Below are positions 30,981 through 37,477 of a DNA stretch of 40,416 nucleotides, one piece after another (within the stretch, counting starts at the first letter, position 1; each line of letters opens with the position of its first letter). The notes beneath the pieces were generated by a model. It did not search any database and was not told the origin of the DNA. It worked only from the letters and a program-made list of their open reading frames with translations. The translations under genes and the position numbers were made by a program. This DNA comes from a virus: positions 1-40,416 of IMG/VR virus record IMGVR_UViG_3300044796_000168, one strand, 5' to 3'.

Positions 30981-31400
30981 ATGAAGAAAATCTATTTCCT
31001 TGCCCTACTCGCTTTTCCACTCGGCATGGCTGCGAAGTTTGCCTACGCCGATGCCAACGTGACGCTGACCAGCGCTCACCAAGAGTCGTATGTGGTCGTG
31101 TCCACCTTCACCGGCGCATCGTCCGTGTCTGCGGCCGTGAGCGTGACCACGACGCTCTACCCGCATCGCAGCTTCGCAGCCTACAACAGCACCGACCACG
31201 ACTTGGTGCTCACTATCGTTGGGCCTACGGGAACGCTTGGCAGCAGCAGCATTTCTCCACTCTACATCCCGAGCGGAACCGCCCGCGTAATCGACAATGG
31301 AAGCGATCAAGTGGTGCTGCCGGCGGGGGCAAAGATTTACGTGTGGTATCCGGGCAGTGCGCCCACCACGGGTTCGCTGATTCTCGATCAGCTCTTTTGA
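30981..31400 (+). CDS. small protein with clear Sec signal peptide
   Basis: A 139-residue protein. MKKIYFLALLAFPLGMAAKF followed by AYADA has the n-, h- and c-regions of a cleavable signal peptide (cut after AYA). The mature part is one beta-rich domain (VTLTSAHQESYVVVSTFTGA, SFAAYNSTDHDLVLTIVGPT, IYVWYPGSAPTTG). It is last in the fibre block and overlaps the convergent ATPase gene by 13 bases. A periplasmic or surface location in the infected cell is predicted. Function unknown. Confidence 0.7.
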   Translation: MKKIYFLALLAFPLGMAAKFAYADANVTLTSAHQESYVVVSTFTGASSVSAAVSVTTTLYPHRSFAAYNSTDHDLVLTIVGPTGTLGSSSISPLYIPSGTARVIDNGSDQVVLPAGAKIYVWYPGSAPTTGSLILDQLF

Positions 31401-32275
31401 GCGAAGCTGTCACGCTTCGTTTTGTACGCGGCCTGCGCCTTCGACTTCTCTTCGCCTTCCAGCAACGCGGCACTCGGCTTCACCTGTTCGAGCTGCTGCA
31501 TATTCTCGGCAATCTTGATCGCGGTGAGGATGCCCGACAGCGATGGCTTGGCGGGTGGCGCCTCGCCTTTGGCCCATCGTGCGAGCGCTTCGCCAGTAGC
31601 GAGCGATATCGGCTGACCATCGCGAATGACTTCGGCCAAGTCTGGACGCGTGTACTTCGTGCCATGGAACGCGTGACGGTCGCGATCTATCCAGCCGTGT
31701 ACGAACATCTCGAAAAGAATATCCTCGCTTTGCTTTGGTGAAAGCGTCTCGGATCGCGTCCATTCTTTCTTGCCGTTCTTCGCCACCTCGTCCATGGGGT
31801 ACTTTGCGCGCATGCATACGATCACGAGCTTGATCGAAGTCTGGAGCAATCGGCCAGTGAAGTGCCGCTGATGGTCGATCTTCGGCACCTGCCAAACGAG
31901 CGGCCCTTTTTTTCCTAAGGCCTGATTCTCAGCTGCCATGTGGAGCACACCGCCGATTCCCTCCCACTCATGGCTCGCCGAATCGACGATCAGTGCATCG
32001 GCCTGCGATTGCTCTGCGAGTGAGATAGCTTCACCGAAGGTGCGAGGGGAGAAGTCATCGCGCAAAGAAATGACTTCGAATCCACCGGGGATGAGATCCG
32101 CGCAGGCTTCACCACGCCCTGACTCTGTTTCGATCATGCAAATTTTTCCAGCCGGGCCAACGAAGCCGCGAGCAAGGTTGAGCGCGCTCGTGGTCTTGCC
32201 GGCGCCCGATTCTGAGTACAGGCCGATCAGTGGCTTCGCCTCGCTGCGCTGCGCCTTGCGTATGGTGAGGCTCAT
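31388..32275 (-). CDS. RecA-like ATPase, Sak4-type recombinase
   Basis: A 295-residue RecA-core ATPase: Walker A LYSESGAGKTT (about 19-29), KICMIETESGRG after it, and Walker B ADALIVDSASHEWEG (Asp98). The size and the short core match phage Sak4/AAA_24 proteins, which aid single-strand annealing and recombination. The C-terminal 90 residues are helical and charged. It is encoded after a PD-(D/E)XK exonuclease, and an exonuclease plus an annealing/recombinase protein is the standard phage recombination pair. Confidence 0.85.
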   Translation of the reverse strand: MSLTIRKAQRSEAKPLIGLYSESGAGKTTSALNLARGFVGPAGKICMIETESGRGEACADLIPGGFEVISLRDDFSPRTFGEAISLAEQSQADALIVDSASHEWEGIGGVLHMAAENQALGKKGPLVWQVPKIDHQRHFTGRLLQTSIKLVIVCMRAKYPMDEVAKNGKKEWTRSETLSPKQSEDILFEMFVHGWIDRDRHAFHGTKYTRPDLAEVIRDGQPISLATGEALARWAKGEAPPAKPSLSGILTAIKIAENMQQLEQVKPSAALLEGEEKSKAQAAYKTKRDSFAQKS

Positions 32276-32322
32276 AGCCTCACCCCGGCAGGATCAACCT
32301 CATTGAGCTTCGCGCGAGTCAT
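32272..32322 (-). CDS. 16-codon bridging ORF
   Basis: MTRAKLNEVDPAGVRL lies exactly between the nuclease stop and the ATPase start, joined to each by an ATGA overlap. It may be a translational bridge between the two recombination genes, or a tiny protein. The sequence alone cannot decide. Confidence 0.35.
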   Translation of the reverse strand: MTRAKLNEVDPAGVRL

Positions 32323-33152
32323 GGGACCCCCCTCTCTTCCAAGTTCCAAGCGGCGCTTGTGCTCGGCTCGACGGTTTGATCCTGCTTGTGCCCAGGCCAT
32401 TGGCCGCCATCCAGTGCGCCTCGCCAAAGCTTGGCGGCATAACGTATCTGCCTCTCGGCCTCTGATAGCATGCGAGCTCCAACGTTCACGCTGACAGTCT
32501 CCAAGTCGTTTTCTATCTCTTGGAGCAACCACTTCATTTTGCGCTCATGGCCTAGAATTTTGTGACCGAGGTAGCGCAGGCCCATTTGTAGATCGTAGCC
32601 ACTCGACTGCACGGTGCGGCGCGCCCAATCGTACGCGTCGGCATCCTCGCAGGTTTTCAGCTCGAGATCGTATTCGTTGGTGAGGCGATCACATCGTCCA
32701 CGAAACCACACGCCTTCAAATTGAAAAATCATCGTGACCTCGTTCTGGCCTTCGCCGAACGCCGCCAAGGCCGCACGCGCACCGTTGCCAACCGCTTCCA
32801 CCAACCCACGTTGCTTCTCAAGAAGAGGCACCTGCTTGGCCGCAAATGCATCATCTCTAAATTTCTTCGCGGCATTTGTCTTCCAGTCGCTCGCCACCTC
32901 GCCTCGCGGATCGAGCGCATCACAGAAAACAACCGGCTGACCACCAAGGGCATACGCGTGCGTGGCCGATCCGATTTCGCCGCGAGGCGTCCGTGAGCTT
33001 TGGCGATTGCCAAAACGTGGATGCTCAGCATGGGCGCGCTTCAGGGTACGGTTGATGATGGTCCAGATATCGCCCTTGCTGAGTGACGGCTCGGGCGCTG
33101 GGTCGGCCAGGTAGTCTTCAATCGAAATGTTTGGGTGATAGCCAGCGATCAT
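32319..33152 (-). CDS. PD-(D/E)XK exonuclease (DUF3799/RecE-like)
   Basis: A 277-residue nuclease. NISIEDYLADPAPEPSLSKG at the start and RGEIGSATHAYALGG are typical of the DUF3799/RecE-like group. The active site is visible as GRCDRLTNEYDLELKT (the D ... E-x-K of the fold) followed by GYDLQMGLRY with the conserved Gln. It would resect DNA ends to give single strands for the neighbouring Sak4-like protein. It overlaps the DUF2158-like gene by ATGA. Confidence 0.85.
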   Translation of the reverse strand: MIAGYHPNISIEDYLADPAPEPSLSKGDIWTIINRTLKRAHAEHPRFGNRQSSRTPRGEIGSATHAYALGGQPVVFCDALDPRGEVASDWKTNAAKKFRDDAFAAKQVPLLEKQRGLVEAVGNGARAALAAFGEGQNEVTMIFQFEGVWFRGRCDRLTNEYDLELKTCEDADAYDWARRTVQSSGYDLQMGLRYLGHKILGHERKMKWLLQEIENDLETVSVNVGARMLSEAERQIRYAAKLWRGALDGGQWPGHKQDQTVEPSTSAAWNLEERGVP

Positions 33153-33370
33153 TTCTGTACCGCGGCTTCTTTGGTTTCGAGGACCACGAGCGCATCGCCG
33201 GGAAACTTGCGCGTATCAAGCTTGCGCCCCGCCGTGCCAAGTCCCCAGATGTTCTGGGATTCCATCGCCTGCCAAAATCCGCAGACAAACCCATCCTCTT
33301 TTGCTTCGAGCACCGTCATGCGCTCGCCGCCACAAGTAAGTCCAACCACATCCCCGATCTTGATTTCCAT
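33149..33370 (-). CDS. DUF2158 (YodC-like) small protein
   Basis: A 73-residue protein: IGDVVGLTCGGERMTVLEAK and FVCGFW fit the YodC-like DUF2158 pattern (GDVV-x-LxSGG-x-MTV, then a V-x-C-x-W core), a small SH3-like barrel of unknown role. The final 30 residues differ from the family. First gene of the minus-strand recombination operon, with a GAGCTG ribosome site, divergent from the Cro-like gene. Confidence 0.7.
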   Translation of the reverse strand: MEIKIGDVVGLTCGGERMTVLEAKEDGFVCGFWQAMESQNIWGLGTAGRKLDTRKFPGDALVVLETKEAAVQK

Positions 33371-33405
33371 TGTTCAGCTCCTTGCGCGGCATCATGCACG
33401 AGTTT

Positions 33406-33444
33406 AACCGGCAGTGCAACCATGGTTGACCTTGACCGCCGGTT
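33406..33444. promoter_or_regulatory. divergent operator region with nested palindromes
   Basis: Between the divergent DUF2158 and Cro-like genes. CAACCATGGTTG (33417-33428) is a perfect 12-bp palindrome. It lies between AACCGGC (33406-33412) and its inverted copy GCCGGTT (33438-33444). Likely a binding region for the regulator encoded at 33463, controlling both directions. Promoter hexamers are not clear. Confidence 0.5.
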
Positions 33445-33462
33445 CATGCAAAGCTTCCGGAC

Positions 33463-33660
33463 ATGAAACTAGCCACATACATCAAGAGCAAAAAACTCAC
33501 CGCCTCCGAATTCTCTCGTGAAATTGGTACATCGCCGATGGCGGTACACCGCTACATGATCGGGCGCTTGCCGGCGCCGGACGTGGTTATTGCGATCCAC
33601 AAGGCCACCAAGGGCGTTGTGCAGCCCAACGATTTTTACAACCTGGAACGAAAGCGATGA
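33463..33660 (+). CDS. Cro-like helix-turn-helix regulator
   Basis: A 65-residue protein consisting of one HTH domain: KLATYIKSKKLTASEFSREI, then GTSPMAVHRYMIGRLPAPDV and IAIHKATKGVVQPNDFYN. The ending (GVVQPNDFYNLE) is typical of small Cro/YdaS-type phage repressors. It is the first gene of the early plus-strand operon and faces a palindromic region. It probably represses its own promoter and the divergent recombination genes. Confidence 0.8.
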   Translation: MKLATYIKSKKLTASEFSREIGTSPMAVHRYMIGRLPAPDVVIAIHKATKGVVQPNDFYNLERKR

Positions 33661-33857
33661 GGACCATCCAGCTCCGAAACGGATGCGCGGCGATCGATCA
33701 TGGCGTGGAGTGTCCAGCCGAGAACGAGACGCTCTACATGGGTCGCTTTCGTGTTGATGGATCTTGGGAAGACACGCTGGAGCACTCACCGGTTCCGCTT
33801 GCTGCGAACATCACGCGTCGCGAGATTGCGCTGCAGGCGGAAGTTCATCGTGAGTGA
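33657..33857 (+). CDS. hypothetical early protein
   Basis: A 66-residue protein starting in an ATGA overlap with the Cro-like gene. The sequence looks beta-rich in the middle (ENETLYMGRFRVDGSWEDTL) with a short helical end (RREIALQAEVHRE). No family recognised. It overlaps the next gene by 8 bases, in a row of small early genes. Confidence 0.6.
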   Translation: MRTIQLRNGCAAIDHGVECPAENETLYMGRFRVDGSWEDTLEHSPVPLAANITRREIALQAEVHRE

Positions 33858-34068
33858 ACGCGAAGTGATCTGCGATGTCTGCCGAAACGAGCCGGCCACA
33901 TGTGTCGAGCAACACAGCGACGCCGGCTCGGATTACTCAGAGGATGGGGGAGACACGATTGAATACGGATCGACGATCGTCGCGTGCTCGACGTGCTGCG
34001 ACCACAAAGAACCGCACCAGTGCTTGCCGATCGTGCGCTACGAGCGCGGGAAAGAATACGATGAATGA
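33850..34068 (+). CDS. small Cys-rich, probably zinc-binding protein
   Basis: A 72-residue protein from a GTG start 8 bases before the previous stop. CDVCRNEPATC near the N-terminus and CSTCCDHKEPHQC near the C-terminus give seven Cys and nearby His, a treble-clef or zinc-ribbon-like layout. The linker is strongly acidic (SDYSEDGGDTIE). Small phage zinc proteins often bind host factors, but nothing here shows which. Confidence 0.6.
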   Translation: MSEREVICDVCRNEPATCVEQHSDAGSDYSEDGGDTIEYGSTIVACSTCCDHKEPHQCLPIVRYERGKEYDE

Positions 34069-34267
34069 CGCCGAGCTCGCCGAGCTGAAGAAAGAAATCA
34101 CCAAGGCGCTCATGGAGGAGGCCGAACGCGCTCGCCAGGCTTTCCCCAAGCGCGAGTGGATTCGCCACTGGGCCGGTGGCATGGAGGCAGGGGCGCAGGT
34201 CGCAGCGATGACGATCATGAAACACATGAAGGGCGCGACGTTCAAGCGGCCGGTTGGCGTGTCCTGA
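34061..34267 (+). CDS. small helical hypothetical protein
   Basis: A 68-residue protein overlapping the zinc-protein gene by 8 bases. It starts MNDAELAELKKEITKALMEE, a strong amphipathic helix, followed by RHWAGGMEAGAQVAAMTIMK and a basic end. Not recognised. It belongs to the early operon. Confidence 0.6.
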   Translation: MNDAELAELKKEITKALMEEAERARQAFPKREWIRHWAGGMEAGAQVAAMTIMKHMKGATFKRPVGVS

Positions 34268-34528
34268 ATGATCGCGGCGTTGTTCGTGGATGCCCGCGGC
34301 TGCTACTCCAAAATTCCAGACATCGATCTGTGGGATGAAAAGCGCGATGCCCGCCTATATGGCCGCCTATATGCAGGGCATTGGCCTGTAGTAGCGCACC
34401 CGCCGTGCTCACGTTGGTGTCGTCTCGCCGGAATCGACGGCGCTTGTGTCATGGTGCGGCAACCACACAAAGGCAGGCGACAAGCGCAAGCGCGTGAGTC
34501 AACGCGCAGCCTCTGCTACGCCGGATGA
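34268..34528 (+). pseudogene. truncated member of a common phage protein family
   Basis: The first 55 codons (MIAALFVDARGCYSKI ... DLWDEKRDARLY ... HWPVVAHPPCSRW) match the N-terminus of a well-known but uncharacterised phage protein that, as I recall, is about 200 residues long. After RLAGI the similarity is lost and the frame ends at 86 residues. An in-frame 12-bp tandem duplication (34351-34373) adds an extra RLYG. I read it as a decayed or deleted gene; a short functional version cannot be excluded. Confidence 0.6.
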
Positions 34529-34574
34529 TTTTCGCGCTATCTTGCTACAGATCGCCCGCTCAGCTACACCTTAG
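34446..34574 (+). CDS. possible small basic protein
   Basis: A 42-codon frame from a GTG, overlapping the tail of the truncated gene in another frame and ending 2 bases before the next ATG. The product would be basic, then helical (TPDDFRAILLQIARS). No ribosome site is clear. It may be a gene or debris of the deletion next to it. Confidence 0.28.
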   Translation: MSWCGNHTKAGDKRKRVSQRAASATPDDFRAILLQIARSATP

Positions 34575-34576
34575 GT

Positions 34577-34879
34577 ATGAGCAAAAAAACTTCAGAAGAG
34601 AAAACAGAACCAGCGGTTACAGTCGCACCCGAACCAGTCTTCCGCATTGAGCGCAAGCTGGGCGGCTTCGACATCTTCGCCCTTGTGGCCGATGCGCCAG
34701 CCTATCGCCGAGCTCGCGAGCGCATCGAAAAAGTGGTGGACGATTTCTTGCGCCCCTACCAAGAGGCGCGCCAGCCCATGCACAAGACCGATTGCTCGCG
34801 TGTTTGCACTGCGCTCTCAGTGCAGGTGCGAGCGTTTGACGTGACGCTCGCGCAGCCGTTCACCATCAAAGCATCGTAA
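34577..34879 (+). CDS. hypothetical early protein
   Basis: A 100-residue protein. The N-terminal 20 residues are polar and probably disordered. Then follow VFRIERKLGGFDIFALVADA, a charged helix (ARERIEKVVDDFLRPYQEAR) and a C-terminal strand pair. Not recognised. It is the last gene before the strong terminator, so it probably closes the first early operon. Confidence 0.6.
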   Translation: MSKKTSEEKTEPAVTVAPEPVFRIERKLGGFDIFALVADAPAYRRARERIEKVVDDFLRPYQEARQPMHKTDCSRVCTALSVQVRAFDVTLAQPFTIKAS

Positions 34880-34963
34880 CGCATCACAGCAAAAGCGACA
34901 CGCGTGTGACTTTCTGCCACTCGGAAACTTGATCGCAAGCTCAGCCTCTGACAGAGATACTTG

Positions 34964-35003
34964 CGGCCGGTTCATGTGGAGCGACACATGACCCGGCCGT
35001 TTT
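34964..35003 (+). terminator. strong intrinsic terminator
   Basis: A 15-bp stem with one T/C mismatch (34964-34978 with 34985-34999) and a 6-base loop GAGCGA is followed by TTTTCTCTC. It is by far the strongest hairpin terminator I see. It stands between the small early genes and the HNH/helicase/primase genes, only 22 bases before the next start. No promoter fits in between, so downstream genes may depend on read-through or antitermination. Confidence 0.8.
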
Positions 35004-35025
35004 CTCTCGCTCGGAGAATCTTCAA

Positions 35026-35346
35026 GTGCCTCGACCTCGCAAGCTGTTGAAAAAATTCTGGACTGATCACAGCGGTAAGAAGTGGCGAGTCCCAAACATC
35101 AAAGACCGACTCAGACCCCACCAAATAGCGGGACATGCCGCGCTGAAGGCGTTCGTCATTTGTCGGGCCAACGGCCGCTGTCTTCGATGCGGGGCGACTG
35201 AACAGCTCTTGGCTGATCACATAGTTTCCAGGCGCAACGGTGGCACTCATCACCCGGACAATCTGCAATGTCTGTGCAAGCCGTGTAACGATCGCAAGAG
35301 TAATTACGAAGATCGCGGCCGCGCAGCACCTACGGTGTTGCAATGA
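35026..35346 (+). CDS. HNH endonuclease
   Basis: A 106-residue protein from a GTG start. CLRCGATEQLLADHIVSRRN is followed by GGTHHPDNLQCLCKPCNDRK, the classic HNH core with two zinc Cys pairs (C-x2-C and C-x2-C) and catalytic DH and N residues. The basic N-terminus probably binds DNA. It might be a homing enzyme or a replication or packaging nuclease; in this place, before another HNH gene, mobility seems likely. ATGA overlap with the next gene. Confidence 0.85.
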   Translation: MPRPRKLLKKFWTDHSGKKWRVPNIKDRLRPHQIAGHAALKAFVICRANGRCLRCGATEQLLADHIVSRRNGGTHHPDNLQCLCKPCNDRKSNYEDRGRAAPTVLQ

Positions 35347-35822
35347 CGAGAGCGGTATTTAGGCCCAACCCTGAACTTTTTTGGAGACGCGTGGACACCA
35401 CCGATCTGGATGGTTGTTGGTTGTGGCGTGGATTCATCAAGAGCAGTGGATACGGGCTTCTTACGTTCGGAGGCAGGCGCGGAACAAAAAAAACGTCAGT
35501 GAATGCCCATCGTGTCGCGTGGACGATTTCTCACGGCAACCCCGGTGAATTCGATGTGCTTCATCGCTGCGACAACCGTAGGTGCGTGAATCCTTCCCAT
35601 CTTTTTCTTGGGACCCATGCCGACAACATGGCGGACATGATCGCAAAAAAGAGAAATCGTCCGTGTCCCGGAGAAAAAAACGGGAATCGGAAAATGACCC
35701 TCTCCCAGGTGGAAGAGATAAGGGGTTCCTCTCTGCCTTCGCGCGCCCTTGCCGCTTCTTTCGTTATTTCGATGAGTGCTGTCTGGAGAATTAGGACCGG
35801 TCGCACGTGGGTGTCACCATGA
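35343..35822 (+). CDS. HNH homing endonuclease (HNH_3 type)
   Basis: A 159-residue protein: FWRRVDTTDLDGCWLWRGFI, GYGLLTFGGR, AHRVAWTISHGNPGEFDVLH, CDNRRCVNPSHLFLGTHADN and MADMIAKKRN form the typical HNH_3 homing enzyme. The C-terminal third (LSQVEEIRGSSLPSRALAAS to WRIRTGRTW) is a NUMOD-like helix-turn-helix for target recognition. Its DNA is more A-rich than its neighbours (an 8-base A-run at 35486), a hint of separate origin. It overlaps the helicase start by ATGA. Confidence 0.88.
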   Translation: MTRAVFRPNPELFWRRVDTTDLDGCWLWRGFIKSSGYGLLTFGGRRGTKKTSVNAHRVAWTISHGNPGEFDVLHRCDNRRCVNPSHLFLGTHADNMADMIAKKRNRPCPGEKNGNRKMTLSQVEEIRGSSLPSRALAASFVISMSAVWRIRTGRTWVSP

Positions 35823-37474
35823 CGGTGCAGCTCAGGGGGTATCAAACCGACGCCATCAACGCATTCATACAATCGCCATGGCAGCGATCGCTGGTGGTTC
35901 TCAGTACCGGCATGGGAAAGACGATCACCGGGCTCGCGCTCGCAAAGCAAATGGGCGGGCGATGCCTTTGGTTGGCCCATCGCGAAGAGCTGATCACGCA
36001 GCCCGGAAAAGCATTGCAGCTCGTGTGGCCGGGCGTGACTTACGGCCAGGTGAAGGCAGAGCGCAACGAGTACATGCGCCAAGTGGTGTTCGCGTCGATT
36101 CAATCGGCGCAACAGCAGCGCAGGATCGATCAGCTCGTACGCGAGCGTTTCGATCTCGTTGTCGTGGATGAAGCGCACCACGCTTTATCCCCCGGTTACA
36201 AGCAACTGTTGGAAGCGCTCGGATGTTGGAAAGAGGGTGGGCCAAAGTTGCTTGGCCTCACAGCGACGCCAGAGCGAAGCGACAACGGCGCACTCGAAGA
36301 TGTCTTTCAGGGCATCGTCTTTCAGGTCGGCATCACGTCGGCGATCGAAGGCGGATATCTTGTGCCGCCGCGAGTGGTCGAGCGCCCGATCGCCGTTGAC
36401 CTCGACAGCGTGACGGTGAGCCGTGGCGACTACGGACAAAAGCAACTCGACATCGCGTTGATGCAAGCGGGTATCGTCGGCGAGATCACCGCCGCATACG
36501 AAGAGCATTGCGCGGCCAAGAAGTCGCTGATCTTCGTGGTGTCAGTCGCTCAGGCGGAAGCTGTGGCCGATGCGCTCAGAGCTCGCGGGCACGCCGTCGC
36601 CGCAGTCTCGGGCGAGACACCGAAAGAGCAGCGCCGCTCAATCTTGCGCAAGCTCGCAACCGGCGAGCTCCGTTGTGTGGTCAACTGCATGGTCTTAACC
36701 GAAGGTTTCGACGAACCTTCGATCGATGCGTTGATCCTCGCACGCCCCACGCAGTCCAAGCCGCTCATGATTCAAATGGTTGGCCGTGGCCTGCGCCTCT
36801 ATCCGAACAAAATTGACTGCCTCGTGGTGGACCTCGTGGCCGCCACCAAACGCAACTCGCTGATCCAAGCGGCGGTTCTCTTTGGGCTCAAAGCAGACCC
36901 GAAAGAAAAGCCGAAGCCCACGCAGCTCGACCCGATCGGCGATGCGGAAGAGTATTGGCGCCAACGCTTTCTCTCGCAAATCAAAGGCGTGAAGGGCGCG
37001 CCGCGCTCGAAGCTGCGTTGGCTGCCGACAAACGACGGTCTTGGTTGGCTTTTAGCTGCGGGCGAGTACGGTACGATCCGAATGTTGCCGCAGGGGGAAG
37101 AGTGGAGTGTTGACGTTGTCGGCGCTCGCGAGGGCGAACGCTTCCAGCGTTTGAGCGACGCGCCCGTGAACATGGAGACCGCGCAGGCGATTGCCGAGGA
37201 CATGGTGCGCCGCGTGAAAGCGGTAGAGCTCGCGAGCGGACAGGCCAAGTGGAGAGACCAACCCGCGAGCCCGGCGCAAATAGCCGCATTGAAGCGTGCG
37301 GGAATCGACGCCACCAACATGACCAAAGGCACGGCCGCCGACATCATGACCCAGCGCAGCGCCGAGCCCGCAACACCCAAGCAAATCGCATCACTTCGCC
37401 GCATGGGCGCGAAGGTCCACGAAGGCATCACCAAACGGGAGGCGTCGCGACTGTTCGCGATGCAGAGGGGCTAG
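35819..37474 (+). CDS. superfamily 2 DEAD-type helicase
   Basis: A 551-residue helicase. Q-motif-like LRGYQTDAI at the N-terminus, motif I STGMGKT (29-35), DEAH box VVDEAHH (about 116-121), motif III GLTATPER (about 147-153), motif V VLTEGFDEPSIDALILARPT and motif VI QMVGRGLR. The C-terminus contains two similar short units (SPAQIAALKRAGI and TPKQIASLRRMGA) that probably bind DNA or a partner. It lies directly upstream of the primase gene (3-base gap), so it is likely a replication or recombination helicase. Confidence 0.92.
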   Translation: MTVQLRGYQTDAINAFIQSPWQRSLVVLSTGMGKTITGLALAKQMGGRCLWLAHREELITQPGKALQLVWPGVTYGQVKAERNEYMRQVVFASIQSAQQQRRIDQLVRERFDLVVVDEAHHALSPGYKQLLEALGCWKEGGPKLLGLTATPERSDNGALEDVFQGIVFQVGITSAIEGGYLVPPRVVERPIAVDLDSVTVSRGDYGQKQLDIALMQAGIVGEITAAYEEHCAAKKSLIFVVSVAQAEAVADALRARGHAVAAVSGETPKEQRRSILRKLATGELRCVVNCMVLTEGFDEPSIDALILARPTQSKPLMIQMVGRGLRLYPNKIDCLVVDLVAATKRNSLIQAAVLFGLKADPKEKPKPTQLDPIGDAEEYWRQRFLSQIKGVKGAPRSKLRWLPTNDGLGWLLAAGEYGTIRMLPQGEEWSVDVVGAREGERFQRLSDAPVNMETAQAIAEDMVRRVKAVELASGQAKWRDQPASPAQIAALKRAGIDATNMTKGTAADIMTQRSAEPATPKQIASLRRMGAKVHEGITKREASRLFAMQRG

Positions 37475-37477
37475 CTT

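Noticed and set aside
30509-31741. 410-codon plus-strand frame
   Set aside because: Overlaps two signal-bearing genes in another frame and the convergent ATPase; no domain pattern.
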